NCBI GenBank assembly: GCA_036939355.1
Contig: JALLAP010000048.1
Span: 1 to 24,617, forward strand
Reading direction: 5' to 3'
Length of the DNA: 24,617 nt
Origin: Thalassiosira profunda
Taxonomy: Eukaryota; Bacillariophyta; Thalassiosirophyceae; Thalassiosirales; Thalassiosiraceae
Shown: piece after piece, positions 1 to 10,146 of the stretch
How positions within the stretch are numbered: position 1 is the first letter of the stretch
How the letters are laid out: the number at the start of each line of letters is the position of its first letter
Notes under the pieces: model-generated
What the model saw: the letters and a program-made list of their open reading frames with translations, nothing else
What the model was told of the DNA's origin: nothing
The model's database searches: none
Position numbers and translations under genes: made by a program

Positions 1-3000
1 CGTCGCGGAACGGGATGGGCGGGAGCTCGGACGGGAGGACCTCCCCCAATTCGGGCAGGTCGAGGCTGGGGGAGGTCAGGGAGAGGTGGTTGTCCAATGG
101 CTCCGGCCCCTCGGCGGCGCGGCCAACGGCCGCGCTCTCGGCAGGGGCGACCGCGGCGTCCCTGGCAGGGGCCCCCTCGTCGGCGTCAGGCCCATTGCGA
201 CAATCCACGCACCCGCACGCGTCGCCGCACTTCGCTCCGTTGGCGTAGCACAGGCAGTACTTCAGGAGGCACTTGGACCGTTTGCACTTGCACGCGACGG
301 TTCCTTTCACGGGCGCGCTGGCGGCACTTCTGTTGTTCGGAGACGCTGATTCTGTTTCCCTGGCGCATCCGTCCTCAGAGGAACCGGAGTCGGAGTCGCT
401 ACTAGCGCGGGCCTTGGGTTGCGGTCGCAGGCCCAGCGCCTTTCGGCCGAGGCGGCGCAGGAGCGGCGCGTCCTCGCTCGCGGCGGTCGGTCGTCGGCCC
501 GGCCGTCGCCCCTCCCGCGTCGCTTGCAACAGCGTCGTTGGGGCGCCCTTCTTCGTCGCGCCGCCCCGCCGGCCGCCCTTCCATCCCATGCAGGCACGGC
601 ACCTCTTTTTGGAGGGGGGATTTTGGCACGAGCACTTGAGGCATTCCCACGTTCCGTCGTCGGGCTGCATGACAGAAGATTGGAGAAATTCAGGGGTCGG
701 CCGTTAGTAGATTCACGAGTGGCATCAAGGTTCCGGCACGCGAAGAAAAAGGCACTCACGTCCGGTCCTTCCTCGCCGTTCTCGGCCGCGGCGCCGTCCT
801 CGCTCCGCTCGTCGTTCTGATCGTCGCTCTGCGCTGCGGCTTCCTGTTGGCGGGCCAGGAAGGCCGCCAGCTTCCGCTCCCGCGCCGTGGCCTCCGGGGA
901 GCCTCCCGCCGCGGCGAGGACCTCCTCCTCCTCCGGCCGCGCCGCGTCCTCGTCGCCGGCCTCCGCGGTGACCACCGTGGGCTCCTGCCCGCCGGGCGGG
1001 GCGGCCGCGGCGCTCTCCTCTACATCTTCGCCGGCATCCTCTCCGGCATCATCGGCCGCAGCATCGGCATCGTCATCTTCAGCGGCTGCGGCATCGACGC
1101 TCCCGTCGTCCCCCTCCCTCGCCGCTTCCGCCCTCGAGCCCTCGTCGTCGTCCTCCCCCTCCTCCTCATCCAGGATGCGAAAGTCCTCCTTGGCCAAATC
1201 CACCACCTCCGATTCGCCGTCGTCGTAGTCGATCCGCCACAGGTGCTTTCGGGCCCCCGAGGGACGCCCCATGAAAGGACGGCCGGCCACCGTGCCGGGG
1301 TAGCGGACGCCGTCGTCGGGCCAGAAGAGGGAGAGGCGGGCGCCCGCGGCGACGCGCGCCAGGAGGGCTTGATGGGCGGTGGCGTGGGCGGAGCCGTCGT
1401 CGGAGGCGTCGTCGCCCGCGACGGGGGCTCCGATGTCCTCCCCCGAGGCTTCGTCGTCGTCCTCTCCCGCGGCGTCGCCTTCGGCCGGCGTTTCCGTCGG
1501 CGGCGCCTCCGTCTCCGGCGGCGAGGCATCCTCCGCGGGGGCCGCATCGGACTCGGAGGCCCGTGCGGCCGTCTCTGTGGGTGCTTCGTCGACCCCGTCG
1601 TCCGCCTCGTCGTTCTCCCCTTCCTCGGCCTCCACGGAAGGATCCTCGCCGGCCTCTTGGCCATCGACCGCGGCCGCCGCTGCCCCCGCCCCATCGGCAT
1701 CGGCATCGCTCTCGTTGGTGCCCCCAACGGCCTCCCCGGGCGCCACGGGATCCACCCCCACAGCATCGGAGGGAGCGCCGCGGGAATCGCCCGCCGCGGC
1801 CTCCTCCCGCGAGCGGCCCTCGGCCTCCTCCCGCAGCGCGGCCAACGTGGCAACCTCCCCCGTCAGAAACCGTCGCAGCGCGGGCCAGGGCACCGCGGGG
1901 ACCGTCCGCCGTCGCGCCTCGGCGCGGCGCTTGGGGGAGGGATCGTCGCCAGTTATGAGAAAGTCTGGCATGGCAACGCAAAAGTAGGAGCGATGGAACG
2001 GATGAGAATGCGCGGACAAAGCAACAAGCAACGAACTACGGCAACCAAAAATGGGGCTACGGAAGAAAACTCACCGACGCTCGCGCTCCACCGTTCGAGG
2101 GCCCTCCCGCCGAACCTTCCCACGCCCTCCGCGAACGCCGCGCGATCGAGTCCGGGGGGTCCCAAGGCGGGGATATGGCCGTCGAGGAGCACCGTCTTGC
2201 GGAAGAGGCGGAGGCCCTCCTTCCCATCTTGAGGGAGGGGGAAGGCCAGGAGGGAAGGCGAGGAGGAAGAGGCCTCCGGGTTCGGCTCCTTCGTCTCGGC
2301 CGTCGTCGCGGCCGGCGGGGCGACCGTCTCCTTTTTCGACTCGGCGCCGGAACCCTCCCCGGGGGCGTCCGCGGCCGGCGGCCCCTCCTCTTCCGCGGGC
2401 TCCGCCTCCGCCCCTTCCGCGGCGCTCCCCGCGGCGTTCCCCGCGGCGTTCCCCGCGGCGTCCTCGGGGGGAGCGTCCCCGGCCTCCTCGGCCGGCATCA
2501 CCGCCCGTGTTGCGGAATCTCCGCTCCCCTCCCCCTCGACGTCCGCGGCCGGCAGCGCCGCGCAAAGGAGTTTTGTCGGCGGCAGGAGCTCCAGCATTTC
2601 GCCCCCCTCCGCGGCCTCCATCTCCATCAGGGCCTGGACCGTCGCCCCGGACGCCGCGGATTGGAGCGAGGGTTTGCGCTGGAGGTCCGTTTCGTCGTTG
2701 TCCTCTTCGTCTTCGTCGTCGTCCTCTTCGTCGTCGGCGTCGGTGGCTTGGGGCTCGGTGGCGGACGGCGCCGCCGCCTCCGCGGGCTCGTCCTTCTCTT
2801 CCGCGGCGTCCATGGCGGGGGGCGGGCCCGCCAAAGTCCCCTCGGTCGCGCCCTCGCCCCCAGCAGCGGAGGCCGGCGGCATCGCTTCCAAGGCCAGGGG
2901 AGCCTCCGCGCCCCCAGCGGCGATGGATTCCAGGGCCGGGGGAGCGTCTGCCCCCGCCTCCGGGCCGCCGCCCGAAGCCTCCCCCTCCCTCGAGGAGGAA

Positions 3001-5288
3001 CGGAAGCTCAGCAGGCATCCCGCCGCCTCGGACCGGGGGGAGGGGGGGAGGCTCCCCTCGTCGTCCTTCTCGTCGTCTCGTTCGTCCCGCTCTGTGGAGG
3101 CTCCCTCGCCGTCCGGCGCACCGTCGTCGCCATTGTCGCCGTCGTCATCGTTGTCGTCGCCCTCGTCATCGTCATCGCCGCTTTCGTCTTCTTCATCGCT
3201 ACTGTCGTCGCTGTCGTCGTCGTCGTTGTCCAGGAGGCCCAGGCGCCCCAGCCGGCCAACGGCCCACGCGCGGATGCGGGCGTTGGCGTCGAAGGCGGCC
3301 GGGGGGGCGGGTTGGGCGTCGTCCCCTGCGGCCTCGCTCTCCGCGGCACCTTCGCCTTTGGCGTCGTCTTCGGCGTCAGCCTCGACTTCGGCGCCGTCGT
3401 CGTCCGCCGTCTCCGACGCGCCCTCCCCCGTGCCCACCCCAGCGTCGGCGTCGTCCTCCGCGGCGGCGGTCTCGGACGGGCCCCCGTCGGCCTCGTCGGC
3501 CCCGTCCTCCCCCGCGACGGGCTCCCCCGCGACCCCGACGATGCTCCCCGACGCGGCGCGCACCGTCACCTTGATGTTCGTCACGGGCGCCGCGAGCAGC
3601 GCCGGCGATGATGCGCCCCGGGAGTCCCCCTCCTTCGCCCCGTCGCGTTCCCCTTCCGCCTCCGGGGTTGTCTCCTCCTCCCCCTTCTTCTCCTCCGCGG
3701 CTTCGGCGGCGTCCTCTTTTGCCTCCAAGAATCGTCGCACCGCGACCGCGCTCCGAAACCTTTCGCCGTCGGGGGAGAACCAATACCGATCGGGCCGCTT
3801 TCCTTTTTTGCGCGGAACGACGAGGACGGTCCACCCCGGCCCGTGCTCCGGGCACGGCGCGCGGGGCGGCGCGCGGGGCGTAGGGTCTGTTGGCTTCTTT
3901 TGGGGGGCCGCGTCCGTTGGCGGCGTCTCTTGGGGCGCCTCGTCCGGGACGTCCCCCCCTTCCGCGGCCCGCGCCTCGTCGGAGGACGCTTGGGGGGCCG
4001 CGTCCCCTTCCGTTGGCGCGTGCGTCGACGACCGGTCCTCGGCTTCCGCGGCCGCTTCCTCTTCCTCCCCCGGCGCCTCCCAGTCCCCCGCCGTGTCCCC
4101 CACAATCCGGCCCTGGCGCACCGTCACCACCACCGATGGAGCGGTGTTCACGGAAGTCGTTCCCTTCCGCGCCCCCCGCTGGGCCGCCCGCTGGGCCAGC
4201 CGGCGCCACCTTGCCACGCTTTCGGCGTCCCCCTTCACCACCGCCAACAACGCCTCGTGGAGCTCCTCCGCGTCCAAACTCTCCCACGGCGCCTCTGGTG
4301 AAGCCTCCCCCGACTCTGCGGGATCGGCCGCGGTCAATTCGCGCAGGTGCCGGACCAATCCCCCGCGGGTCCAGAGCGAGGGCAACCGGAGGTCGTACGC
4401 GTCGTCCCCCGCGGGATCGACGGCTTGGGGACGGGCGGTGGGGTTGATCAACTCTGCTGGGCGGGTGGAGATCTCGTACCCCGCCTTCTGGAGGCGGCCG
4501 TAGAATTCGCCCTTTTCCCCGGAGGTCGCGGGGGCGCTGCAGAACTCGTATTGCTCGTATTGGCGTTGCTCCCCCAGTTGCTCCCCCGACTTTCTCCCGG
4601 AGGAGGGGGGCGGGAGGACGGCCTCCGCGGGGGAGACGCGCCGTTCGTGGACCGTACGGGAGGGAACCTCCCCCATCCACCAGCCGTAGGATCCCGCCGC
4701 CGACGGGGTGGGGAAGAGCGTGGCCGCCTTCAGTTTGTGGTCGAGGAAGACGGTCGGCCCGGCGGGATGGCCGGCGGTGGTTGTTGGGGCGGCGTCCTCG
4801 GTCGACTGGGTCTCGGGAGTGGCAGTTATGCCGGCCGCTGGGCGGGCGTGGCGCTTCCGCGCCACGGCCCGCATGGCCGACGGGGCGGCCACCGAGGAGG
4901 AGGGCGCGCCCACTTCGACCTTATCGTCGTCCTCGTCGTCGGCCGCGGCGGGCCCCCCGGTCGTCTTCCCGTTCCCCGCCTTTCTCCCCGCCATTCCCTC
5001 CGCACCACTATCCACGCTAAATTTCCTCACGTCGGCGGGGCTCATGGGATACCCCTCGTCGTACCCATCGCACGTCACCACGAAGCACCTCCCGTCGGGG
5101 TCGTCAAAATCGACCCCCGCGACGGTGCACGCGTATTTCGTCCGGTCGCCCCGCCGCTTCTTGCCCGTGGCGGGGTCGATCCACCACGATCCCGGGACGA
5201 CGAGGGGGGCGCCGACGAGGGACCGGGCGCGGGACTCGTCCACGGCAGGGGCGGGCGGCTTGCGGCGCTTCATCGTAAGCGTCACCAT
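1..5288 (-). CDS. Multidomain chromatin protein (Tudor-like, MBD, BRCT, Tudor-like, RanBP2 Zn finger, CXC), 3' end beyond window
   Basis: Three exons are seen: 5288-2075, 1964-760 and 664-1, with introns of 110 and 95 nt (both GTGAGT donors). Phases match and about 1,694 residues are open to the window edge. In order: a Tudor-like region with paired Trp near residues 22-92; an MBD at about 482-523 (GPGW at 483-486, then YWFSPDGERFRS); long Asp/Glu/Ala-rich linkers; a BRCT at about 1025-1108 (FGGRALERWSASV joined to DFLITGDD across intron 1); a Tudor-like module at about 1275-1337; a RanBP2-type finger (W1479, C1481, C1484, N1488, C1495, C1498); and one CXC/tesmin module (C1598-C1628) with the full nine-Cys spacing. 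ATG 5288 is the first in-frame ATG after a stop and has A at -3 and G at +4; ATG 5273 is an alternative. From these families I infer a nuclear reader of methylated DNA or chromatin. Further CXC units may follow outside the window. Confidence 0.85.
2419..2466 (-). repeat. 12-bp tandem repeat coding Gly-Asn-Ala-Ala
   Basis: Four adjacent 12-bp units (gcggcgttcccc and close variants) lie in exon 1 of the chromatin gene and encode a GNAAGNAAGSAA-type stretch on the minus strand. The stretch sits in a low-complexity linker before the BRCT domain and could vary in copy number between strains. Confidence 0.8.
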
Positions 5289-6642
5289 TTTCGTCACTGT
5301 CGTCGTTCTCTTCTGCCGCAATCAATGTGTGTTCATTCCTCGGTCTGCGCTGCAAATAAAGCGAAGAGGGAAGGTGAGCAATGAGTGGACGCCAGCAATT
5401 ATTTGCTAAAGCCAGCATCGACAGCCCCGACCCTCCGTGTGCCTGCCCGAGCGAACCGACCCAGGAGCGGGACGCTTCCGGCAACGCCTCTGCAAATAAT
5501 GTGAGACTTCACCCCAAAATCTTTCACCGGCATCGTCGACAAGCGGCCTCGTTCCACGCCGATCCCTCCCTAATCGAACCGCCACCCACGAGCAAGCGAG
5601 GAATCGGCCTCGGTGCGATGCCAGCGCGGGGGGGGGGCGAATTTGCAAAAGCGCACGATCCACCGCCCCGAGGAAAGAGTTGCATGCACGCCGAGGTCCC
5701 TGCATCATCCTGCACATCATCCAACGAACCTCTCGCGGGGGCCACGAGCAGCAAGACGCGGGAGCACGGCCGCGCCATCCAGCAAAAGAGACGACACATG
5801 GCCGTCAATCCCATCAACTGCCCGGCCGGACAGGGCTCACCTCCACGGAAATCGATCCCGGATCCCGGCGAAGGTGCAGGCACCTCGCCAACCCAAGCCG
5901 AGAGCCGAGCGAGGTTCTTCCTCCGATCGTCTGGTGCGGCAGCGAAGGCCGTTCGCGCGAGGAGTACGCCCGCCGCTGGAGGGACGATCTCGATTTGCAA
6001 TGGCCCCGATGCTGGGCGTTGAGAAGGGGCGGAGGGTCGGTGCAACCGAAGAAGGGAGTGACAGTGGGCAGTTCATTTTTGCAAGAGGGGGCAAGGAAGA
6101 TCCATATCTAGCCCTGCACAAAATCACAATGGCTCGCCTAAATGCAATTCAATAAGCGCGTGCCATTTAGCGTCCCAATAAGGTTGCGCAATGCGAAAAA
6201 AGATGGGTCTCGTTGCCTAGCCCTAATAAATGTTGGAGGGAGGAGAGAAGCCTCCGTAGAAATTTTCGGAACTAGTATGATATTTGGCGGGAAATTGGCT
6301 TGCTCGGCGATCTCCTTCCTTCCCTTCTTCCGCTGCGAACGTGGAAGTGGCCAGCAATCGATGAGAAGAAGAGGTCCTGCAGGATTTGGCGTCGACGAAA
6401 GCATAAGGCTGGTGCTCCGCACAAAGTGATCCCTTTGATCCGTCATCGGAAACGCGGAGTTCTGCAAAGAGAGATACAAAAGTATGTACACAGTCTTTAC
6501 AAAGAACATTACATTTTTATGCATCTCATTGCAAACAGTCTCGGAACAAACTGCTTGTCCTCCTTCCAAACAACATTTGCAAAGAGAGGAGTTTCATCGT
6601 CCGAGGCACATTGTCTCTTTTCATACTCCAAAACACAGCACA
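5289..6642. other. Intergenic region upstream of the chromatin gene, no gene supported
   Basis: This 1,354-nt stretch lies between the start of the chromatin gene and the 3' end of the minus-strand PAS-like gene. Several open frames cross it on both strands but overlap each other, share no recognisable domain and look like GC-driven chance frames. On the minus strand a pyrimidine-rich tract ends in TTTGCAG at about 5350, resembling a 3' splice site, so a 5' UTR intron of the chromatin gene is possible. Five TTGCAA words occur here (5643, 5995, 6079, 6529, 6577). Confidence 0.5.
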
Positions 6643-7869
6643 TCAATCGTACCCGAAGATCATCCGGCAGAGGACCGCGTCGTACAACCGCAGCATTTCT
6701 CCCGAGGGCAGCCTCGCCCGGTACCGCTCGTCGCCGCGAATGTCCGGCTCCGTGGGCTTCTCGACCAGATCCTCGCCCTCGCCCTCGCCCTCGTTTCCGT
6801 TGGGGGTGCTGCCTTCCGAAGAGAAGGAGGAGGAGATGCGCCGCCGCTTCTTTGTCCGGAAGCGAATGTAGCGCGGGGGCGACGGCGCCGGGCGCGGTTG
6901 CGGGGTGAGGATCCCGACGAAGCACTTGGAGGAGAGGTCGTCCATGTATATGATCTGCGTTGGAACGATGAGGATTGAGGTGAGCTCGTCCGGATACATG
7001 CGATGGTACGGAGAGTTGAAACGCCAAACAAAAACTCACCGTGATGTTGTACCGGGCGTCCGCGCCGCGGAACCTCCGACACGGCAGCGTGATCGACAGG
7101 TGCGAGGAACCCGCGGGCTCCTCCTCCTCCTCCTCCTCGTCGTCGTCCCCTCCCTCTCCTCCGGCGCCGTCCGACACGATCGACGGCGCCCGCGGAGCGC
7201 CCTCGAGGGCCAGCGCCAGCATGCCGTAGAATAAGCCGAGGGACGTGGATTCGATGAGCTCGAAGATCGTGATGGGGTACTGGTTGAGGGAGGCGGAGGA
7301 GCGGGTCACGGCGGCGAAGGCGTCGTTCCCTGGGGAAGTTGCAAATGTACACATACATAGCATTCCGGGATGCAGAAACAGAACATACACGTGATAGGTG
7401 AGCCAAAGTCTTTGCTATCCAGGAAAAGCGCAGTGGCAAAAGCAGCACAAGCAGCACACTCACAGTACGTGACGAGGCCGCCGGTCGTGGCCACGATCTG
7501 GGCCACGCCCGGGTCCGATTTCAGCCGGTCCAGGAAGAGGCCCGTCCAGCCGTCGTCGCCCCGCCCTCCGTCGGCGCGGTCGGCGGCGGCCGTCGAAGAT
7601 CCTTTCTCGCCGTCCGTCCGCGCGTCCTCGACGGGCGTCAAGCGAGGCAGTTTTGCAACCAGTCTCAGCTGCATAACTTGCGTGACCCCGGCGGGCGAGG
7701 CGGACTCGTCGCCGCTCGCGGTGTTCTCCACGAGGTGGGCGTCATGGTCATGCTCCGCTTTGCTCGCGCCGTCAGTCTCCATCGCGTCGGCAGGTCCGAT
7801 TATGTTCATGTTTGCAATTTTATGGGCCTTCGGTTCCTCTCCGCCTTCGTCCGCATCTGTCAATTCCAT
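6643..7869 (-). CDS. PAS-like domain protein (paralogue A)
   Basis: Three exons, 7869-7464, 7329-7040 and 6954-6643, give 335 residues. Introns are 134 and 85 nt, both with GTGAGT donors and matching phases (1, then 0). The N-terminal 100 residues are low-complexity and acidic. The core reads IVATTGGLVTYWNDAFAAV, with W136 formed across intron 1, followed by a helix-rich segment, a poly-Glu loop, SHLSITLPCRRFR and a strand ending FVGILTP. The GGL..YWN.AF pattern is typical of PAS sensor or partner domains. No LOV photoactive Cys motif is visible. A basic KKRRR run near residue 270 suggests nuclear targeting. It is the head-to-head partner of the gene at 8733-9769, with one extra intron. ATG 7869 is the first in-frame ATG. 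Ligand and partners are unknown; a signalling or transcription-related role is inference. Confidence 0.7.
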
Positions 7870-8732
7870 CCGCCGCGGCCATCGTATCTTTTGACATCGC
7901 CGCCTCGCCCTTTGCAATCCCTGCCACCGCAGAGCAAAGAAAGGAAGGTTGAGGTGTTTGCTGCTCGCTCCTCCGTGCAGTTTTGGGGAGGAAAGGCATC
8001 TGCCTTCGCACTGAGGTGTTGAAGCTCGACAGATGTCTCAGCAGAAGGCACTAAGTATTAACATCTACGCGAAGTAAGCATTAACCCTAAAACACTAGCT
8101 TATAGTAGCTTCAAATAACCCTAAACCAACTCCCCAAGTGTCCAGGGGAATGTCCGCGTCTCTACCGAACCGGCCATCTGCCGCCATATTGACTGCGAAG
8201 CGGAAGGCCTTCTGCCTAAACAGCTTGCAGAAATCGTAACGCGGGTGTCTTTTACTAACACCATTATGACACTATCTTACGACAAATTCTCATTTTGCCC
8301 TTAAGTAATGACGAAATAATTTCCTTGTGACCTATCACAAGTGACCTGAACGAAGTATTAGGAAAGCACATGAAATTCAAAAAATGACAGCTGCCGCAGC
8401 GCTTTGATCTCGACGCCAACAGCTGCCTCTCGATTCCGAATCACCGGCCTCACATTTTCAAGCGCATCATCGCTCGAGACTGATTTGAGAGGTCGCAGCT
8501 GTTGGGCAGATGGAGGTCGATCGAATGATGGTTGGTTCTCGCAGCGGCAGCCCGCGATGGCCACCAACGCTTGCCATAATATCTAAACGAACCAAGCATC
8601 AACAGGCCGAGACGATGCACGCCAGACAGGGCAGATTGATCGGCGATTGCCCATCATAAAACGAACAACTGCAGGCTCGCGAACCCATCACATAGATAAT
8701 TGCAAATTCATACAGAAATACCCCAAGCAACC
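7870..8732. promoter_or_regulatory. Divergent intergenic region between the two PAS-like paralogues
   Basis: This 863-nt spacer separates two head-to-head paralogues and should hold both promoters. It is clearly richer in A+T than the flanking genes, especially 8040-8360. Two copies of TAACCCTAAA occur at 8082-8091 and 8116-8125. A TTGCAA word lies near each gene start (7912 and 8700). No supported coding region is seen. No individual transcription-factor site can be assigned. Confidence 0.5.
8082..8125. repeat. Two short telomere-like words (TAACCCTAAA)
   Basis: The ten-base word TAACCCTAAA occurs at 8082-8091 and again at 8116-8125. It contains CCCTAAA, the complement of the plant-type telomere unit. 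With only two dispersed copies this is at most a motif, not an interstitial telomere tract. Confidence 0.4.
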
Positions 8733-9769
8733 ATGCCCGTCTACCGCCAGGAGGCCCCGCCGCGGCGGCCGTCGCCCCTCCCGCGCCCATCGATGGGCGA
8801 CAACCACCCCAAGGCACCATTGGCATCGGCGGCAGTCGCCCAATGCAGCAACGCCGGCGTCAAGATCCAGAGCTTCGCCCCGCCCGCCCTGCCCTTCCAC
8901 CCGTCGCGGGCGGCGCCCAACCCCCAGCTCAAGCCGCTGGAGCTGCCCGCCGTCCAGGCGCGGTTTATCGCCGAGACGATGGGCGGGCTGCGTTCCCGGG
9001 CGGCCAAGCGGCGGAGGGTCGATGCGAGCCGTCAAACGGTGGAGCCGGCGTCGTCTCATATCGAGCACGATGGCGGCGGGTCGTCGGTGGATGAAGAGGG
9101 CGGCAGCGTCGCGAGCGCGGCCGGCTTCGACATTCTGGAGGCGCTGGACGCCCACCCCGACGTCGTTCACATCGTGGCCACGGCCGGCGGCCTCATCACG
9201 CACTGTAAGTTTGGATGCTGCGTTTGCAAATTACTGTCAGCTGATCATATGATGTGCACATCTCACCGTTGGAACTCTACATATGCATTTTCATTGCAAA
9301 CACAGGGAACGAATCCTTCGCCGGCATCGCCAAGCCCGCCCCCGCCCTCCGGCGGGCGCCCCTGAGCCTCTTCGACCTCGTCGAATCGACGGCCCTCCCG
9401 TCGCTCTACCAGATCTTCGCACTGGCGCTGCACAACGTGGCCGTTGCGGACGTGGAGGACTTTCGCCACACGTCCTCGGCTCAAGATGATGAGAGTGGAG
9501 AGGAGGCATCTCGCTCTCCGTCCCATTTGTCCATCACCCTGCCCTGCCGGACGTTTCGTACGTCGCCGGTCGAGTACGACATCACGGTGGTCTTCATGAG
9601 CGACGACGTCCCCGCGCGGCGGTGCTTCCTCGGAATACTCGCCCCGCGCAAAACGGAGTCTGATCGACGATCCGGCGACGGTGCCGGACTTCTGCCGATG
9701 GGGAAGATTGTCCGCGCCAGCGACGACGTCCTGTGCCGCACGCTCCTCGGCTCCGAATCGAATGTATGA
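8733..9769 (+). CDS. PAS-like domain protein (paralogue B)
   Basis: Two exons, 8733-9204 and 9306-9769, separated by a 101-nt intron (GTAAGT donor, phase 1), encode 311 residues. The N-terminal half is Pro/Ala-rich with a basic patch (AAKRRRVD near residue 95). The PAS-like core reads IVATAGGLITHWNESFAGI, with W158 created across the intron exactly as in paralogue A. It continues with LSLFDLVEST, SHLSITLPCRTFR, YDITVVFMSDD and FLGILAP. The C-terminus (DDVLCRTLLG) also matches paralogue A (DAVLCRMIFG). The second intron of paralogue A is absent here, although the protein aligns without a gap across that point. ATG 8733 is chosen because the frame before it has no nearer ATG. Its role is unknown; the shared core suggests a sensor or protein-interaction module. 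Confidence 0.72.
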
Positions 9770-10146
9770 TATGATATGCGTGTGATGTAGACTGTGTCGA
9801 GAAGAGCACTCCCTACCTGTGCCAGTGAATGCTCTTCCGTATGAAATGGCATCGTTGTGAAGTCAATGGAATTGTAGTTCATGCTGTAATATCCTGTGTA
9901 AGGCTAGAAATGAATTAGATAGCTTTTAGCTCCTACCCCTACTGCCTACGGAGCGAGCTCTGAGCTCGCATACACCTCCGCTTACCTATCTAAATAGATG
10001 TCTGATACATTGCCAAACAACCAGTCCAAACAAGGACATTATCCCAAATCACAATCTTTCTCACAGCTCTCTGGATGGAGGCGACCGAGAGGATAAGTCT
10101 CGGCCACTCGCCGGCACTCTCTGCACACTCTATCTCCTCCTCCCGC
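9770..10146. other. Convergent 3' intergenic region
   Basis: This 377-nt spacer lies between the 3' ends of PAS paralogue B and the Mpv17-family gene. It is AT-rich, holds no supported gene, and contains the 17-bp inverted repeat at 9953-9969. It should contain both polyadenylation regions, but no canonical AATAAA is placed convincingly. Confidence 0.5.
9953..9969. repeat. Perfect inverted repeat, 8-bp arms, 1-nt spacer
   Basis: GCGAGCTC, then T, then GAGCTCGC. The arms are exact reverse complements. The element lies between two convergent genes, so it may be a transcript-end stem or a symmetric protein-binding site; neither can be decided from sequence. Confidence 0.7.

Noticed and set aside
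1953..2068. C-terminal tail of the upstream minus frame reading through to 1953
   Set aside because: It is intron sequence (GTGAGT to CCAG). Splicing restores a BRCT domain, while the tail has no similarity to anything.
847..4503. Several long plus-strand open frames (300-600 codons) opposite the chromatin gene
   Set aside because: They are Arg/Pro/Ser/Ala-rich shadows produced by high GC and biased codon use on the real minus-strand gene; none shows a domain, and the minus strand has MBD, BRCT and zinc-finger signatures.
5381..6569. Open frames of 96-213 codons on both strands in the 5' region of the chromatin gene
   Set aside because: They overlap one another in several frames, lack domains and have mixed composition, so chance is the simpler explanation.
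8082..8125. Interstitial telomere tract
   Set aside because: Only two separated CCCTAAA words are present; a real tract would have tandem copies.
8358..8586. Small open frames within the divergent PAS promoter region
   Set aside because: Both strands are open over the same short stretch, with no domain or splice support.
6643..9769. LOV photoreceptor or bHLH-PAS transcription factor
   Set aside because: The flavin-binding Cys motif of LOV domains is absent and no helix-loop-helix precedes the PAS-like core; only a short basic patch is seen.
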